Positions 16,811 to 26,060 of a stretch of 57,864 nt of DNA are shown one piece after another. The stretch lies in the NCBI RefSeq assembly GCF_004025585.1, contig NZ_QTZO01000017.1, positions 1 to 57,864 on the forward strand, given 5' to 3'. Position numbers and translations under genes: made by a program. How positions within the stretch are numbered: the first letter of the stretch is position 1; every line of letters starts with the position of its first letter. Origin of the DNA: Pseudodesulfovibrio sp. S3 (GTDB lineage Bacteria; Desulfobacterota; Desulfovibrionia; Desulfovibrionales; Desulfovibrionaceae). Under the pieces are notes generated by a model. The model searched no databases. It saw nothing but the letters and a program-made list of their open reading frames with translations, and had not been told where the DNA came from.

Positions 16811-18148
16811 ATGGAAAATCTACAAAAAAAATACGGATTTTGGACAGCGACCGCCATGGTCGTTGGTATTGTCATCGGATCAGGCGTCTTCTTCAAGGCG
16901 GACGACGTCCTCAAGGCTTCAGGCGGCAGCCTGCCCACGGCCCTGCTTGCCTGGCTCATCGGCGGGATGATAATGGTTGTCACCGCCTATGTCTTTTCCA
17001 AGATCGCCACCCGCGTGGAACGGGTCAACGGCGTGGTGGATTACTTCGAGCAGGCATACGGACACAAGGCCGGATACCTGGTAGCCTGGTTCATGACCTT
17101 CATATACTACCCCACCCTGGTGGCGGTACTGGCCTGGGTATCGGCCAACTACACCGTGGGCCTGCTCGACATGGAGCAAGCCCTTTGGCCCATAGCCTGG
17201 ATCTATCTGACCGGTTTTTTCATGCTGAACTACTATTCGCCTGTCCTGGCCGGGAAGTGGCAGGTCACTTCCACGGTAGTCAAGCTCATCCCCCTGGCCC
17301 TGGTAGCTGTCGTCGGCAGCATCGCCGGATTGACCAGCGGCCAGACCCTGGAGAACTTCACCCACGCCGCCCGAACGGTTTCCAGCGGCGGCGGGCTGGC
17401 CGTGGCCACCCTGTCCACCGCATTCGCCTATGAGGGATGGATCATCGCCACGGTCATCAACGCCGAACTCAAGGATGCCAAACGGACCCTGCCCAGAGCA
17501 CTGGTGGTGGGAACCCTGGCCGTGGTCGTCATCTACATGGTCTACTATCTCGGCATTTCCGGTGTCCTGACCAACGAGCAGGTGCTGACCGAGGGCAACG
17601 CGGCCCCGGTACAGGTCATTGCCCTCATTTTCAGTCGGTTGAGCGGAACTCTGCTGACGGTCTTCGTCATCATCTCCTGCCTCGGCACCCTGAACGGCCT
17701 GATCATGGGCGCGGCCCGCGGCATGTACTCCATTGCCTCACGCAACATGGGACCAAATCCTGAATTCTTCTGCCGGATCAACCCCAAGAACAACTGCACC
17801 ACCAATTCGGCGCTGATCGGCTATGTGCTCTCCTGTATGTGGCTGGTGGTCTGGTACGGAAACTTCGCGGGTTGGTGGGGCCAGTTCATGGATATTTCGG
17901 AGCTGCCCATCGCGTTCTTGTATGTGATCTACATTTCCATCTACATATGGGTGATGAAGACCTTCACCGACCTGGGCGGCTTCAGCCGGTTCGCCTGCCC
18001 GGCCCTGGCCGGAATCGGGTCCGTCTACATCATATGGGGCGCCATCCAGAAGGACATGTTCACGCACTTCCTGCTGATCTCCCTGGTCATCATCGGCCTG
18101 GGAGTCGCGCTCATGCACAACGGGAACCGTCGGCGACCAACCCGCTAG
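16811..18148 (+). CDS. APC-superfamily amino acid permease
   Basis: A 445-residue transporter with about twelve helices. The family motif GIVIGSGVFFKADDVLKASGG (19-39) marks the unwound TM1 substrate site, and GWIIATVINAELKDAKRTLPRAL the TM6-7 region. It resembles the LAT/SteT (serine/threonine exchanger) branch. It is transcribed away from the GntR operon across a 270-base gap, so shared regulation from the palindrome is possible but not shown. It converges on the metallophosphoesterase gene with overlapping stop codons. Substrate unknown. Confidence 0.85.
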   Translation: MENLQKKYGFWTATAMVVGIVIGSGVFFKADDVLKASGGSLPTALLAWLIGGMIMVVTAYVFSKIATRVERVNGVVDYFEQAYGHKAGYLVAWFMTFIYYPTLVAVLAWVSANYTVGLLDMEQALWPIAWIYLTGFFMLNYYSPVLAGKWQVTSTVVKLIPLALVAVVGSIAGLTSGQTLENFTHAARTVSSGGGLAVATLSTAFAYEGWIIATVINAELKDAKRTLPRALVVGTLAVVVIYMVYYLGISGVLTNEQVLTEGNAAPVQVIALIFSRLSGTLLTVFVIISCLGTLNGLIMGAARGMYSIASRNMGPNPEFFCRINPKNNCTTNSALIGYVLSCMWLVVWYGNFAGWWGQFMDISELPIAFLYVIYISIYIWVMKTFTDLGGFSRFACPALAGIGSVYIIWGAIQKDMFTHFLLISLVIIGLGVALMHNGNRRRPTR

Positions 18149-19338
18149 GCGCGGCGCAGGGTGTGCAGGGTGATCTCAGGCGTGGTGCCGAGGCGCATGG
18201 GCGGTCCCCAGTAGCCGGTGCCCGTGTTGACATACAACAGCATGCCCTCGTGCATATACAGACCGCGCACGTAGGTCTGGAAGAGGTGGATGACGAAGTT
18301 GTAGGGGAAGTACTGACCACCGTGGGTATGCCCTGAAAGCTGGATGTCGTATCCCGCCTTGGCGGCCTCGAACACGGAGTTGGGCTGGTGAGCGAGCAGT
18401 ATGGAAACATCATGCTCGGGCGCACCCTTGAGGGCCTCTCCGGGTGAAGAGACATGGGTCGGTTCCATCCGCGCGCTGTTGATGTCAGTGACCCCTGCCA
18501 GCAGGATGCTCCCCTTGCCCGTGTCTATCAGGGCGTGTTCGTTGATCAAGGGCCGGATGCCAAGTCGCCTGACTGCGGGAAGCCACTCGCCGATGCCAGA
18601 ATAGTACTCGTGATTTCCCGTGCAAAACCAGACGCCGTGCGGCGCGCTCAGGTCGCTCATGGGCTTGATGTCGTCCTTGAGCCCGTCCACGGAACCGTCC
18701 ACCAAATCACCGGTGTGCACGACCAGGTCCGCATTCAGGGAATTCACCGTATCCACCACCATGCGTGCCCAGTCCGCCCGGATGGTCGGGCCTATGTGCG
18801 TATCCGATATCTGGGCAATGGTGAAACCGTCGAGTCCCTTGGGCAGACCCTCGACAGGCAATTCGCTGTACACCACAGAGGGTTTGCTGCGGGCAGTGAA
18901 CACCCCGATCCCGGCCAGGGGCAGGGTTGCGGCAAGAAAGACCCCATTGGAGGCATTGAGCATGAACCGGCGGCGATCCAGGTCAGGGCTGAGAAAATAG
19001 GGACGCTTGCTGCGCCTGACGAACACTTTTTTCAGCCCGGACGCCATGGCCTGGAAAATGCGGAGTATGTCCCGGGCAAACATGAAGAAGATCAGGATGG
19101 AGATGAAGCCGAAAAAGGTCAGACCGATCCAGTAAAGACTGTCGCAGGCAACGAGTTCGTATTTATTGGTCCGGTGCAGAAACCAGGTCAGACGATACCC
19201 GAACAGCATCACCGCCAGCACCAGCCAGAGCGAAATTTTCCGTTTCCGGCCCATGGGCAGGGGTTCGACGAGCCGCCAGCCCAGGTACATAACCAGAAGA
19301 CCGGTGACGGTCAGAACTATGGCAAACCAGGATACCAT
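18145..19338 (-). CDS. Membrane-anchored metallophosphoesterase
   Basis: A 397-residue protein with about four N-terminal helices (residues 1-110) and a calcineurin-like domain. Metal-binding motifs are complete: QISDTHIGP, HTGDLVDG, TGNHEYYSG and SGHTHGGQYFP. It resembles YkuE/YaeI-type proteins that act on phospholipids or UDP-diacylglucosamine at the membrane. A Tat-like arginine pair lies just before the second hydrophobic stretch (DRRRFMLNASNGVFLAATLPL). The ATG at 19338 is preferred, with AAAGGAG upstream. A longer frame to 19422 has no SD. Its TAG stop overlaps that of the permease on a CTAG. Confidence 0.85.
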   Translation of the reverse strand: MVSWFAIVLTVTGLLVMYLGWRLVEPLPMGRKRKISLWLVLAVMLFGYRLTWFLHRTNKYELVACDSLYWIGLTFFGFISILIFFMFARDILRIFQAMASGLKKVFVRRSKRPYFLSPDLDRRRFMLNASNGVFLAATLPLAGIGVFTARSKPSVVYSELPVEGLPKGLDGFTIAQISDTHIGPTIRADWARMVVDTVNSLNADLVVHTGDLVDGSVDGLKDDIKPMSDLSAPHGVWFCTGNHEYYSGIGEWLPAVRRLGIRPLINEHALIDTGKGSILLAGVTDINSARMEPTHVSSPGEALKGAPEHDVSILLAHQPNSVFEAAKAGYDIQLSGHTHGGQYFPYNFVIHLFQTYVRGLYMHEGMLLYVNTGTGYWGPPMRLGTTPEITLHTLRRA

Positions 19339-19487
19339 GAATGATTTCACTCCTTTTATATAGTAATGAAAATGGGCCACAATTCGATAATTGTCAAATT
19401 CCCCGAAAATTCGACAGGCCATGACCGGTTCTCAAAACCATCCGCATCTGATACACAGACCGCACACCGAGCCTCAAGGAGCACCCC

Positions 19488-20702
19488 ATGAACCTCACCC
19501 TGCCCATCGTCCTGATCCAGGAAAGTCCCATGCTGGACATTATCGCCAAAATCGGCCTGCTGCTGGTTGCCGGTCTGATAACCTTCGCTTTGACCAAAAT
19601 GTTCCTAGTGCGAGCCGCCAACGCTTTCGCCAGACGCACCAAAAGCCATTTCGACGACATCCTCATGAAAGAAGGCGTGTTCTCCCGAGCCGCCCTTTTG
19701 GCCCCGGCCCCTGTCCTGTTCTGGGGGTTGGTGCTCTTTCCGAATATCAAGTCCGTCATGGAAGATGCCATATATGCCTATACAACCGTGGCCATCATTC
19801 TGGTCATGGCCAAGCTCCTTGACGCACTGACTCGCCTCTATCAGACCTTTGACATCGCCAACCGCCGTCCCATCAAGGGATATGTGCAGTTGCTCAAACT
19901 CTTTATCTACATCCTGGGAGCCATCTCTGTAGTCTCCATCCTGCTGGGCCAGTCGCCCTGGGGGCTACTCTCTGGCATCGGCGCCATGACCGCCGTGCTC
20001 ATGCTCGTATTCCGCGACACCATTCTGTCGCTGGTGGCCGGTATCCAGATCGCGGCCAATGACCTGTTGCACAAGGGCGACTGGATCGAGATGCCCGCCA
20101 TGGGTGCGGACGGCAGCGTGGTGGACATCGCCCTGAACACGGTCAAGGTCCAGAACTGGGACATGACCATCACGGCCATTCCCACCTACAAATTTCTGGA
20201 TACGTCCTTCAAGAACTGGCAGAACATGGCCGAATCCGGAGGGCGCCGAATCAAAAGGGCACTCATGATCGACCAGACCTCCATACGGTTTGCGGACCCC
20301 GAAATGGTCGAACGGTTGAAAAAAATAGATCGCCTGGCAGCATACATAGAACAACGGCAAGCAGAGATCGATTCAGCCAACGCCGAGGCCGGAGTGGACC
20401 AATCCTCTCAACTCAACGGACGTCGCCTGACCAACCTCGGCCTGTTCCGTCGATACGCACTGGAATACCTGCGCACCCACCCCAAGATCCGGCAGGACAT
20501 GACCCTCCTGGTGCGCCAGCTCCAACCCGACGCCTCCAAGGGGCTGCCCCTTGAGATATACTGCTTCACCAACGAGACGGCCTGGGCCGTCCACGAAGAC
20601 ATCACGTCCGACATCATGGACCACCTGCTGGCCGGCCTGCCCGAATTCGGGCTCAAGGCCTACCAGCGCAACGCATTGGTGGACCACCGCAACGGGGCCT
20701 AA
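19488..20702 (+). CDS. Mechanosensitive channel of the MscS superfamily (YbdG-like)
   Basis: A 404-residue protein with about four to five N-terminal helices and the MscS pore/beta-domain signature (GAMTAVLMLVFRDTILSLVAGIQIAANDLLHKGDWIEMP, around 165-204). The long C-terminal domain and the RDTILSLVAGIQ pore variant are like YbdG/MscM proteins. It should open on membrane tension during hypo-osmotic shock. SD AAGGAG precedes the ATG. It appears monocistronic, followed by a long non-coding stretch. Confidence 0.85.
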   Translation: MNLTLPIVLIQESPMLDIIAKIGLLLVAGLITFALTKMFLVRAANAFARRTKSHFDDILMKEGVFSRAALLAPAPVLFWGLVLFPNIKSVMEDAIYAYTTVAIILVMAKLLDALTRLYQTFDIANRRPIKGYVQLLKLFIYILGAISVVSILLGQSPWGLLSGIGAMTAVLMLVFRDTILSLVAGIQIAANDLLHKGDWIEMPAMGADGSVVDIALNTVKVQNWDMTITAIPTYKFLDTSFKNWQNMAESGGRRIKRALMIDQTSIRFADPEMVERLKKIDRLAAYIEQRQAEIDSANAEAGVDQSSQLNGRRLTNLGLFRRYALEYLRTHPKIRQDMTLLVRQLQPDASKGLPLEIYCFTNETAWAVHEDITSDIMDHLLAGLPEFGLKAYQRNALVDHRNGA

Positions 20703-21493
20703 GCAGGAGGCATTTCCCAAGGCACGCAAACGCACGCACGGGAACAGGAAAAATCAACTCTTCCATGAAACGATCACCATGCAGGAAGACCTCGGCATAT
20801 CCTGACACCCCCCTTCCAAAGCTTCCCCTTGGGAAGGAGGAAGCGGCACATGCGCCACCACAGGAGACTGGATTCCCGACAATGCCGACCTTCAAGACAC
20901 GTGCCAGAAAAGCACCCGATATCCGAACCAAAATCGACTCGCCGGCCTCACCCCTTGGAGGTCGTGCGTTACACGTTGACCGGGAGAAAATCACGAATTG
21001 AATGTTCCTTGACCTGTGGAATCCGGTTATTTTTCTGTTCCCTATGGGCAGCCCTTGTGGTAAGCCACTTTCATCCGATCGTTCCAAACCTTTTCTTGCT
21101 TGTCACACCCACCCCCTGTCGAAAACAAATCCCGTCGAAATTGAACTCTTTTTTTTCTAAACTAATTCTAGAAAAAAGTTAAATATATTGGCCCCCCTCC
21201 ACGAACAGTATCTGTGGAATAAAAAATCTATTTACATGCAATCGTCTCCAATCGATCATAAACGCCAATTCTTGATCAAGTAGCTAAATGTTTTCCAATT
21301 ACCCCCTGTACAAAATTATAGGCCTGCGATAGTGTATCCGTCACGTGTCCGCGATCATTTTTGTCATGAAATACCCGGTGCACCTACGGCGTTTCGCCCT
21401 CATTTTTTGCAGAACGTCCAGTATATTATCAGTATTTGAAGCCACGTACGGCTGCTCCATGCAGCTCACAAACGGGGAAAGGAGTTTCGGAAG
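20703..21493. other. Long intergenic region before nrdG
   Basis: No gene could be supported here: open frames have poor codon use and no SD. The first half is GC-rich with a weak CCTTCC…GGAAGG dyad near 20813-20838. From about 21120 it becomes AT-rich. It contains a perfect ten-base palindrome CTTGATCAAG (21271-21280), which resembles FNR/CRP-type cores only loosely. It is likely to hold the nrdGD promoter and control sites. No convincing NrdR box pair was found. Confidence 0.5.
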
Positions 21494-22177
21494 ATGAATG
21501 AACCTGCAGAGGTCTGGAAATACGTACGCGGGTTCGAAAACATGAGCCTGTGCGACTGGCCCGGCCGGACTTCGTGCATCATCTTCCTGGGCGGATGCAA
21601 CCTGCGTTGCCCCACCTGCCACAACTTCCAGCTCGCATGGGACATGCAAACCTTGCCCGTTCTCGACGCACAGCGAATCAAATCCTACATCAGGGACCGT
21701 GCAGGGTGGCTGGACGGCATCACCATCACCGGAGGAGAACCGACCACGGTTCCCGGCATCGGTGAACTGCTCTGGGAAATCAAAAAAATCGGATTGCCCA
21801 TCAAGGTGGACACCAACGGGATGCGGCCAGAAGTGGTGAACGACCTCTTCCAGTGCGAACTGGCAGACACCTTCGCCGTGGATGTCAAAGGCCCCTGGGC
21901 CAAATACCCTGCCCTGACCGGACACGCCATATCCGCCATTGCTGCCGAAGCGAACCTGACCCGCATCTTCGACCTGGCCCGGACCAAACCCGAGGCGTTT
22001 TACTTCCGCACCACGAGGATGCCCGGACTGACCGAGTCGGACCTGCGCACGGTACGCGGCTACCTGCCCTCAGAATTTGAATTGAAAATCCAGAAATATG
22101 TTCCCCCAAGGAGGATGCCGGAGAATGCCAAGTCAAATCATGAAGAGAGACGGCCGGCTGGAAACGTGGTCAACTGA
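21494..22177 (+). CDS. nrdG: Anaerobic ribonucleotide reductase activating protein (radical SAM)
   Basis: A 227-residue radical-SAM enzyme that uses S-adenosylmethionine and a 4Fe-4S cluster to place the glycyl radical on NrdD. The cluster motif CNLRCPTCH (CxxxCxxC; near residues 36-44) and the GGEP SAM-binding motif (ITGGEPTT) are intact. It is longer than enterobacterial NrdG, as in the extended form common in anaerobes. SD AAAGGAG lies 12 bases before the ATG. Its 3' end overlaps the start of nrdD by about 50 bases, so production of the pair is coupled. Confidence 0.9.
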   Translation: MNEPAEVWKYVRGFENMSLCDWPGRTSCIIFLGGCNLRCPTCHNFQLAWDMQTLPVLDAQRIKSYIRDRAGWLDGITITGGEPTTVPGIGELLWEIKKIGLPIKVDTNGMRPEVVNDLFQCELADTFAVDVKGPWAKYPALTGHAISAIAAEANLTRIFDLARTKPEAFYFRTTRMPGLTESDLRTVRGYLPSEFELKIQKYVPPRRMPENAKSNHEERRPAGNVVN

Positions 22178-24182
22178 CCGCATAGCCCAGGCCATTTTCA
22201 AGGCGCTCAGCGCCAGCGGGATAAAAGACCCGATTCTCTCCAAACGCCTCGCCAAAAAAGTCGAGAAGAAACTCGAAGACATGGCAATTCCCGAGCAGGA
22301 GCACGTCCAGAACATGGTCGAACAGGTGCTCATGGAGGGCCGACAGTACGATATCGCGAAGAAGTACATCCTGTACCGGGAAAAGCGCCGCCAGCTCCGC
22401 TCCCAGAAGGAGGCCTACCTCGACATCAAGGATGTCATCGACACCTATCTTGATCAGGCCGACTGGCGCGTCAATGAAAACGCCAACATGACCCATTCCT
22501 TCCAGGGCCTCATGCTGCACCTGTCCGGCACGGTCCAGGCACGGTACGCCCTGGAAAAGTATCCCGAGGAAATCCGTCTGGCCCATGAGCACGGCTATTT
22601 CCATATTCATGATCTTTCCTTCGGTCTGGCCGGATACTGCGCGGGCTGGTCCCTGCGCGACCTGCTGCTGGAAGGTTTCAATCTGGAAGGCCGCGCCTCT
22701 GCCGGTCCTGCCAAGCACTTCGACACCGCCCTGGGACAGATGAACAACTTCCTGGGCACGCTGCAAAACGAATGGGCCGGCGCGCAGGCCTTCAACAACG
22801 TGGACACCTATCTTGCCCCGTTCGTCAGGCAGGACAACCTCAATTACGGCCAAGTACGCCAGTGCATGCAGAAATTCGTGTTCAACCTGAACACGACCTC
22901 GCGCTGGGGCGGACAATCCCCGTTCACCAACCTTTCCTTCGACCTTGTGGCCCCCAAGCACATCGCAAGCGAAGCGATCATCATGGGCGGCAAGCTCGAC
23001 GACGAACTGACCTACGGCGATTTCCAGAAAGAAATGGACATGATCAACCAGGCCTACATCGAGGTCATGCTCGAAGGCGATCATCATGACCGCATCTTTT
23101 CCTTCCCGATCCCGACCTACAACGTCACCGAAGACTTCCCCTGGGAATCCGAGATCGGCGAATCGCTCATGAAGCTGACCGCTAAGTACGGCGTGCCCTA
23201 TTTCCAGAACTTCATCAGCTCGGACCTCAATCCCGAGGACGTTCGCTCCATGTGCTGCCGTCTCCAAATGGACCTGCGCGAACTGCGCAAGAAGACCGGC
23301 GGCCTGTTCGGCGCTGGCGACCTGACCGGCTCCATCGGCGTGGTCACCCTGAACCTGCCCAAGCTCGCCTACCTGGCGCAGAGCGAGGACGATTTCCTGG
23401 ATCTGGTCGAAGAATACGCCGAATTGGCCAAGGATTCCCTGGAATACAAGCGCAAGGTCATCAACGGCAACCTCGACGCGGGCATGTTCCCCTGGTCCAA
23501 GCGCTACCTCAAGAACGGCTATAAGGGCCACTTCTCCACCATCGGCCTTCTCGGCGGACATGAAGCCTGCCTGAACCTCATCGGCAAGGGCATTGAAACC
23601 GAAAGCGGAGTGCGCCTCATGCGCCGCACCCTGAATCACCTGCGCCGCATCACGGCCCGCTTCCAGGAAGAAACGGGCTCGCTGTACAACCTCGAAGCCA
23701 CGCCCGCCGAAGGCACCAGCTACCGACTGGCCAAGATCGACAAGGCCCTTTATGCCGACATCAAGGCCCAGGGCAACGGCACTCCCTACTACACCAACTC
23801 CACGGCCCTGCCCGTGGGCATCTCCGAAGACGTGCTCTTCGCCCTGGAGCACCAGAACCAGCTCCAACCGCTCTACACCGGCGGCACCGTGTTCCACACC
23901 TTCCTCGGCGAAGCGGTCACCGACCCGAAATCCCTCAAGAACTTCATCATCAAGGCGTTCACCAAGACCAAGATTCCCTACATCTCGGTCACGCCCACCT
24001 TCTCCATCTGCAAGGAGCACGGCTACATCCTGGGTGAACACTTCGAGTGCCCCACCTGCGGCGAAGAAGCCGAAGTATATACCCGCATCGTCGGGTATTA
24101 CCGCCCGGTCTCCCGCTGGAACAAGGGCAAACAGGCCGAATACACCGACCGCGTGGTGTTCAGCGACTGCCTGTGTAATTAA
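22125..24182 (+). CDS. nrdD: Anaerobic (class III) ribonucleoside-triphosphate reductase
   Basis: A 685-residue enzyme that makes dNTPs without oxygen. An N-terminal ATP-cone (residues 1-90) gives allosteric activity control. The catalytic barrel follows, and the end holds a zinc-type CxxC pair (FECPTCGEE) and the glycyl-radical loop RIVGYYRPVSRWNKGK. The ATG at 22125 follows AAGGAGG at 22107-22113. An earlier in-frame ATG at 22098 lacks an SD. It overlaps nrdG. Its presence fits a strict or facultative anaerobe. Confidence 0.95.
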   Translation: MPSQIMKRDGRLETWSTDRIAQAIFKALSASGIKDPILSKRLAKKVEKKLEDMAIPEQEHVQNMVEQVLMEGRQYDIAKKYILYREKRRQLRSQKEAYLDIKDVIDTYLDQADWRVNENANMTHSFQGLMLHLSGTVQARYALEKYPEEIRLAHEHGYFHIHDLSFGLAGYCAGWSLRDLLLEGFNLEGRASAGPAKHFDTALGQMNNFLGTLQNEWAGAQAFNNVDTYLAPFVRQDNLNYGQVRQCMQKFVFNLNTTSRWGGQSPFTNLSFDLVAPKHIASEAIIMGGKLDDELTYGDFQKEMDMINQAYIEVMLEGDHHDRIFSFPIPTYNVTEDFPWESEIGESLMKLTAKYGVPYFQNFISSDLNPEDVRSMCCRLQMDLRELRKKTGGLFGAGDLTGSIGVVTLNLPKLAYLAQSEDDFLDLVEEYAELAKDSLEYKRKVINGNLDAGMFPWSKRYLKNGYKGHFSTIGLLGGHEACLNLIGKGIETESGVRLMRRTLNHLRRITARFQEETGSLYNLEATPAEGTSYRLAKIDKALYADIKAQGNGTPYYTNSTALPVGISEDVLFALEHQNQLQPLYTGGTVFHTFLGEAVTDPKSLKNFIIKAFTKTKIPYISVTPTFSICKEHGYILGEHFECPTCGEEAEVYTRIVGYYRPVSRWNKGKQAEYTDRVVFSDCLCN

Positions 24183-24465
24183 ATCGTTCTGAAAGCCCCA
24201 TTGAGGAGTGGGGCTTGAGGATAGTGGAATGCAAGACCCGTTGCGCATGCAGCGGGTCTTGTACGCTTTGATGCCTCCGGCCCCATCCCTCCTTTCTTCC
24301 AAACCTTTGATCGCCGCTTGGCTAGGCCAACCAAGTTCGTACGCCCTTGCCGGAGGCACGCAAAAAGCTTTGAAGGGGAAGTCCAGAAAGGAAACTTTCC
24401 CGAATGTTTCCTCTCAGGCCGCCGGAGACTTGCCCGCCCAAAAGGGAAGTGCTAGAGGGGCGGTC
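24183..24465. other. Structured intergenic region after nrdD
   Basis: Non-coding. An 8-bp hairpin (24193-24200/24209-24216) lies 10 bases after the nrdD stop. A 13-bp hairpin with a GCAT loop follows (24232-24244/24249-24261). Then a 10-bp long-range inverted repeat (24272-24281/24349-24358) encloses a smaller TTGG…CCAA stem. None has a T-tract. This could be a folded transcript end, a small RNA or a REP-type element. Confidence 0.5.
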
Positions 24466-25059
24466 ATGTCATACCTGAATGAATTCAAGGCAGCGGCCGG
24501 ACGCACGAAAAAGATGGATCTCGGGGAATTCTCGGTCAACGAGACCCCCTTCCCCATTGACCAGACCATCCTGAATACGGTGGAGGAGGCCGGACACATC
24601 CCGTTTGCCGAGCGGGCGGGCAAGGCCCTGTCCGTGAACTTCGGCATGTTCCACATGCTGACCAGGAAATTCCACATCCCCGGCGCAATCCTGACCATGG
24701 GCAATGTGGCGGTGAACGGCGAGATGCGTATGCAGGCCACCCCGAACCATTTCAAGAAGATGGTGCAGAACGAGTCCGGAGAAGAGGACATGGGCCTCTA
24801 CCACCTCTGGACCACCCTGCCGGGCGGCGTCATCCTCGACCACGTCCTGCCCTCGGCCCTGCACCTCGCAGGCATCGTCGAGGTCAACGAAGCCGTACCT
24901 TCCGAGCGGTATATCTTTGGCCAGGCCGACGGCCTGCCCCATGGGATCACCTATCATCCAATGGTGGTCGGACTGGAGTTCTTCATCGCCTCCGGCACCA
25001 TAGACCGCGAAGCAATGGAATATCTGATGGGTGAAAAATTCCCGAAACAGTACGGCTAG
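24466..25059 (+). CDS. Hypothetical protein (197 aa)
   Basis: A soluble 197-residue protein starting at the ATG at 24466, with GAGGGG nine bases upstream. It has an RTKKMDLGEFSVNETPFPID segment near the N-terminus and a methionine-rich middle (MFHMLTRKFHIPGAILTMGNVAVNGEMRMQ). No signal peptide, membrane helix or cysteine cluster. I do not recognise the family. Codon use is native, so it is likely a lineage-conserved gene. It converges on the next gene with overlapping stop codons. Confidence 0.65.
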   Translation: MSYLNEFKAAAGRTKKMDLGEFSVNETPFPIDQTILNTVEEAGHIPFAERAGKALSVNFGMFHMLTRKFHIPGAILTMGNVAVNGEMRMQATPNHFKKMVQNESGEEDMGLYHLWTTLPGGVILDHVLPSALHLAGIVEVNEAVPSERYIFGQADGLPHGITYHPMVVGLEFFIASGTIDREAMEYLMGEKFPKQYG

Positions 25060-25478
25060 TTCATCAATTCCCTGAGCCAGACCTGAAAGCCCGGTTCCAC
25101 CTCATCCGGTATGCGGGCCATGTCCGGCCGACCGCGCACGAGAATGACCTTGAGCCTGGTGCCGGGACGATACTGCTTCCACAGGCTGTCGGGAAGACGG
25201 GCTTCGGTCCTGCGGGCATACCCGTCCGGGTCCACGTACTTGTATTCGATGATCAGATTGGCACCGGGATATTCCCCGGCATCTTCGGTCCGGACGGTCA
25301 GCACCAGCCCCGAGGTGACCTCCTCCCCGTAGAGTCTGGCCCGCTCCTCGCGCAGGATGTCATAGGGAATGGCGACCAAGCCCCAGATTATCAGCCCGAC
25401 GATCACTATCCCGGCGATGAACCGAAACAGCTTTTGCGCCGGGGTACGCTTGAATGGAGTGCTGGACAAGTTGACCAT
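25056..25478 (-). CDS. DUF3592-like single-pass membrane protein (140 aa)
   Basis: One hydrophobic helix (about residues 20-42, FIAGIVIVGLIIWGLVAIPYD) is followed by a beta-rich soluble domain (VTSGLVLTVRTEDAG…LIIEYKYVDPDGYARRTEARLP…GTRLKVILVRGRPDMARI). The layout resembles DUF3592 proteins. The ATG at 25478 is chosen because translation upstream of it lacks the composition of a real N-terminus. Its stop overlaps that of the preceding plus-strand gene on CTAG. Function unknown. Confidence 0.6.
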   Translation of the reverse strand: MVNLSSTPFKRTPAQKLFRFIAGIVIVGLIIWGLVAIPYDILREERARLYGEEVTSGLVLTVRTEDAGEYPGANLIIEYKYVDPDGYARRTEARLPDSLWKQYRPGTRLKVILVRGRPDMARIPDEVEPGFQVWLRELMN

Positions 25479-25622
25479 TTGGTTACAATACATCCCGGCA
25501 GGCTCGCAGGCAAGGACCAGATAATCAGCTGCGTACCCGATGAACCCCCTTGCCATTCCCCAAGCTCCAAGGTAAAATACACAGTGAAATCGGACAAGGG
25601 TCAACCCATTGGAAACAAAAGT

Positions 25623-26003
25623 ATGCGTAGTAATATCAGTCAAATAGAAGAGAGCATCCTGCGCATGACAGCCGTCGTCCGCGCCAAACAGGCCGCGCTG
25701 ACAGCCAAGAGCTTCGGCGAAGAACCCGACCCGACGCTCCGTCCCCGAGGATGGTGGGTCATGGCATGCGGCGAACCATTGGACGAAGACTCATTCGACA
25801 GTAGGGAACAATCCAGGCAGTTGCTGCTTGTGGCCATTCGCCGGGCCGGCCTGAACCTGCCCGAAAACATCTGGGTATGGGACGAGGCCGGCGTGGCCCA
25901 GTTGGTCATCAGCACGGTTCCAAGCATACAGCGGGCCAACACATTGGCCCAACGACTCCGCGAAAAAGGCCTGACCATCAGGATCAAGCGCGAAACCTTC
26001 TAA
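25623..26003 (+). CDS. Hypothetical protein (126 aa)
   Basis: Soluble 126-residue protein (begins MRSNISQIEESILRMTAVVRAKQAAL). It has a helical N-terminus and a mixed C-terminal part (…ENIWVWDEAGVAQLVISTVPSIQRANTLAQRLREKGLTIRIKRE). The start at 25623 is preferred over longer readings, which pass through sequence with poor codon use. The SD is weak. It ends at a strong bidirectional terminator. Not recognised. Confidence 0.6.
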   Translation: MRSNISQIEESILRMTAVVRAKQAALTAKSFGEEPDPTLRPRGWWVMACGEPLDEDSFDSREQSRQLLLVAIRRAGLNLPENIWVWDEAGVAQLVISTVPSIQRANTLAQRLREKGLTIRIKRETF

Positions 26004-26008
26004 ACACC

Positions 26009-26043
26009 AAAAAGCCCCCGCGATACCTCGCAGGGGCTTTTCC
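26009..26043. terminator. Bidirectional intrinsic terminator
   Basis: AAAAGCCCC-GCGA / TCGC-GGGGCTTTT stem with one mismatch and A/T tracts on both sides, between the converging 126-aa gene and gmhA. Confidence 0.9.
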
Positions 26044-26060
26044 ATTGCAAAGTCGAAAAA

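Noticed and set aside
20829..21182. 117-residue open frame in the gap before nrdG
   Set aside because: No SD, codon use unlike real genes, and it runs across the change from GC-rich to AT-rich sequence.
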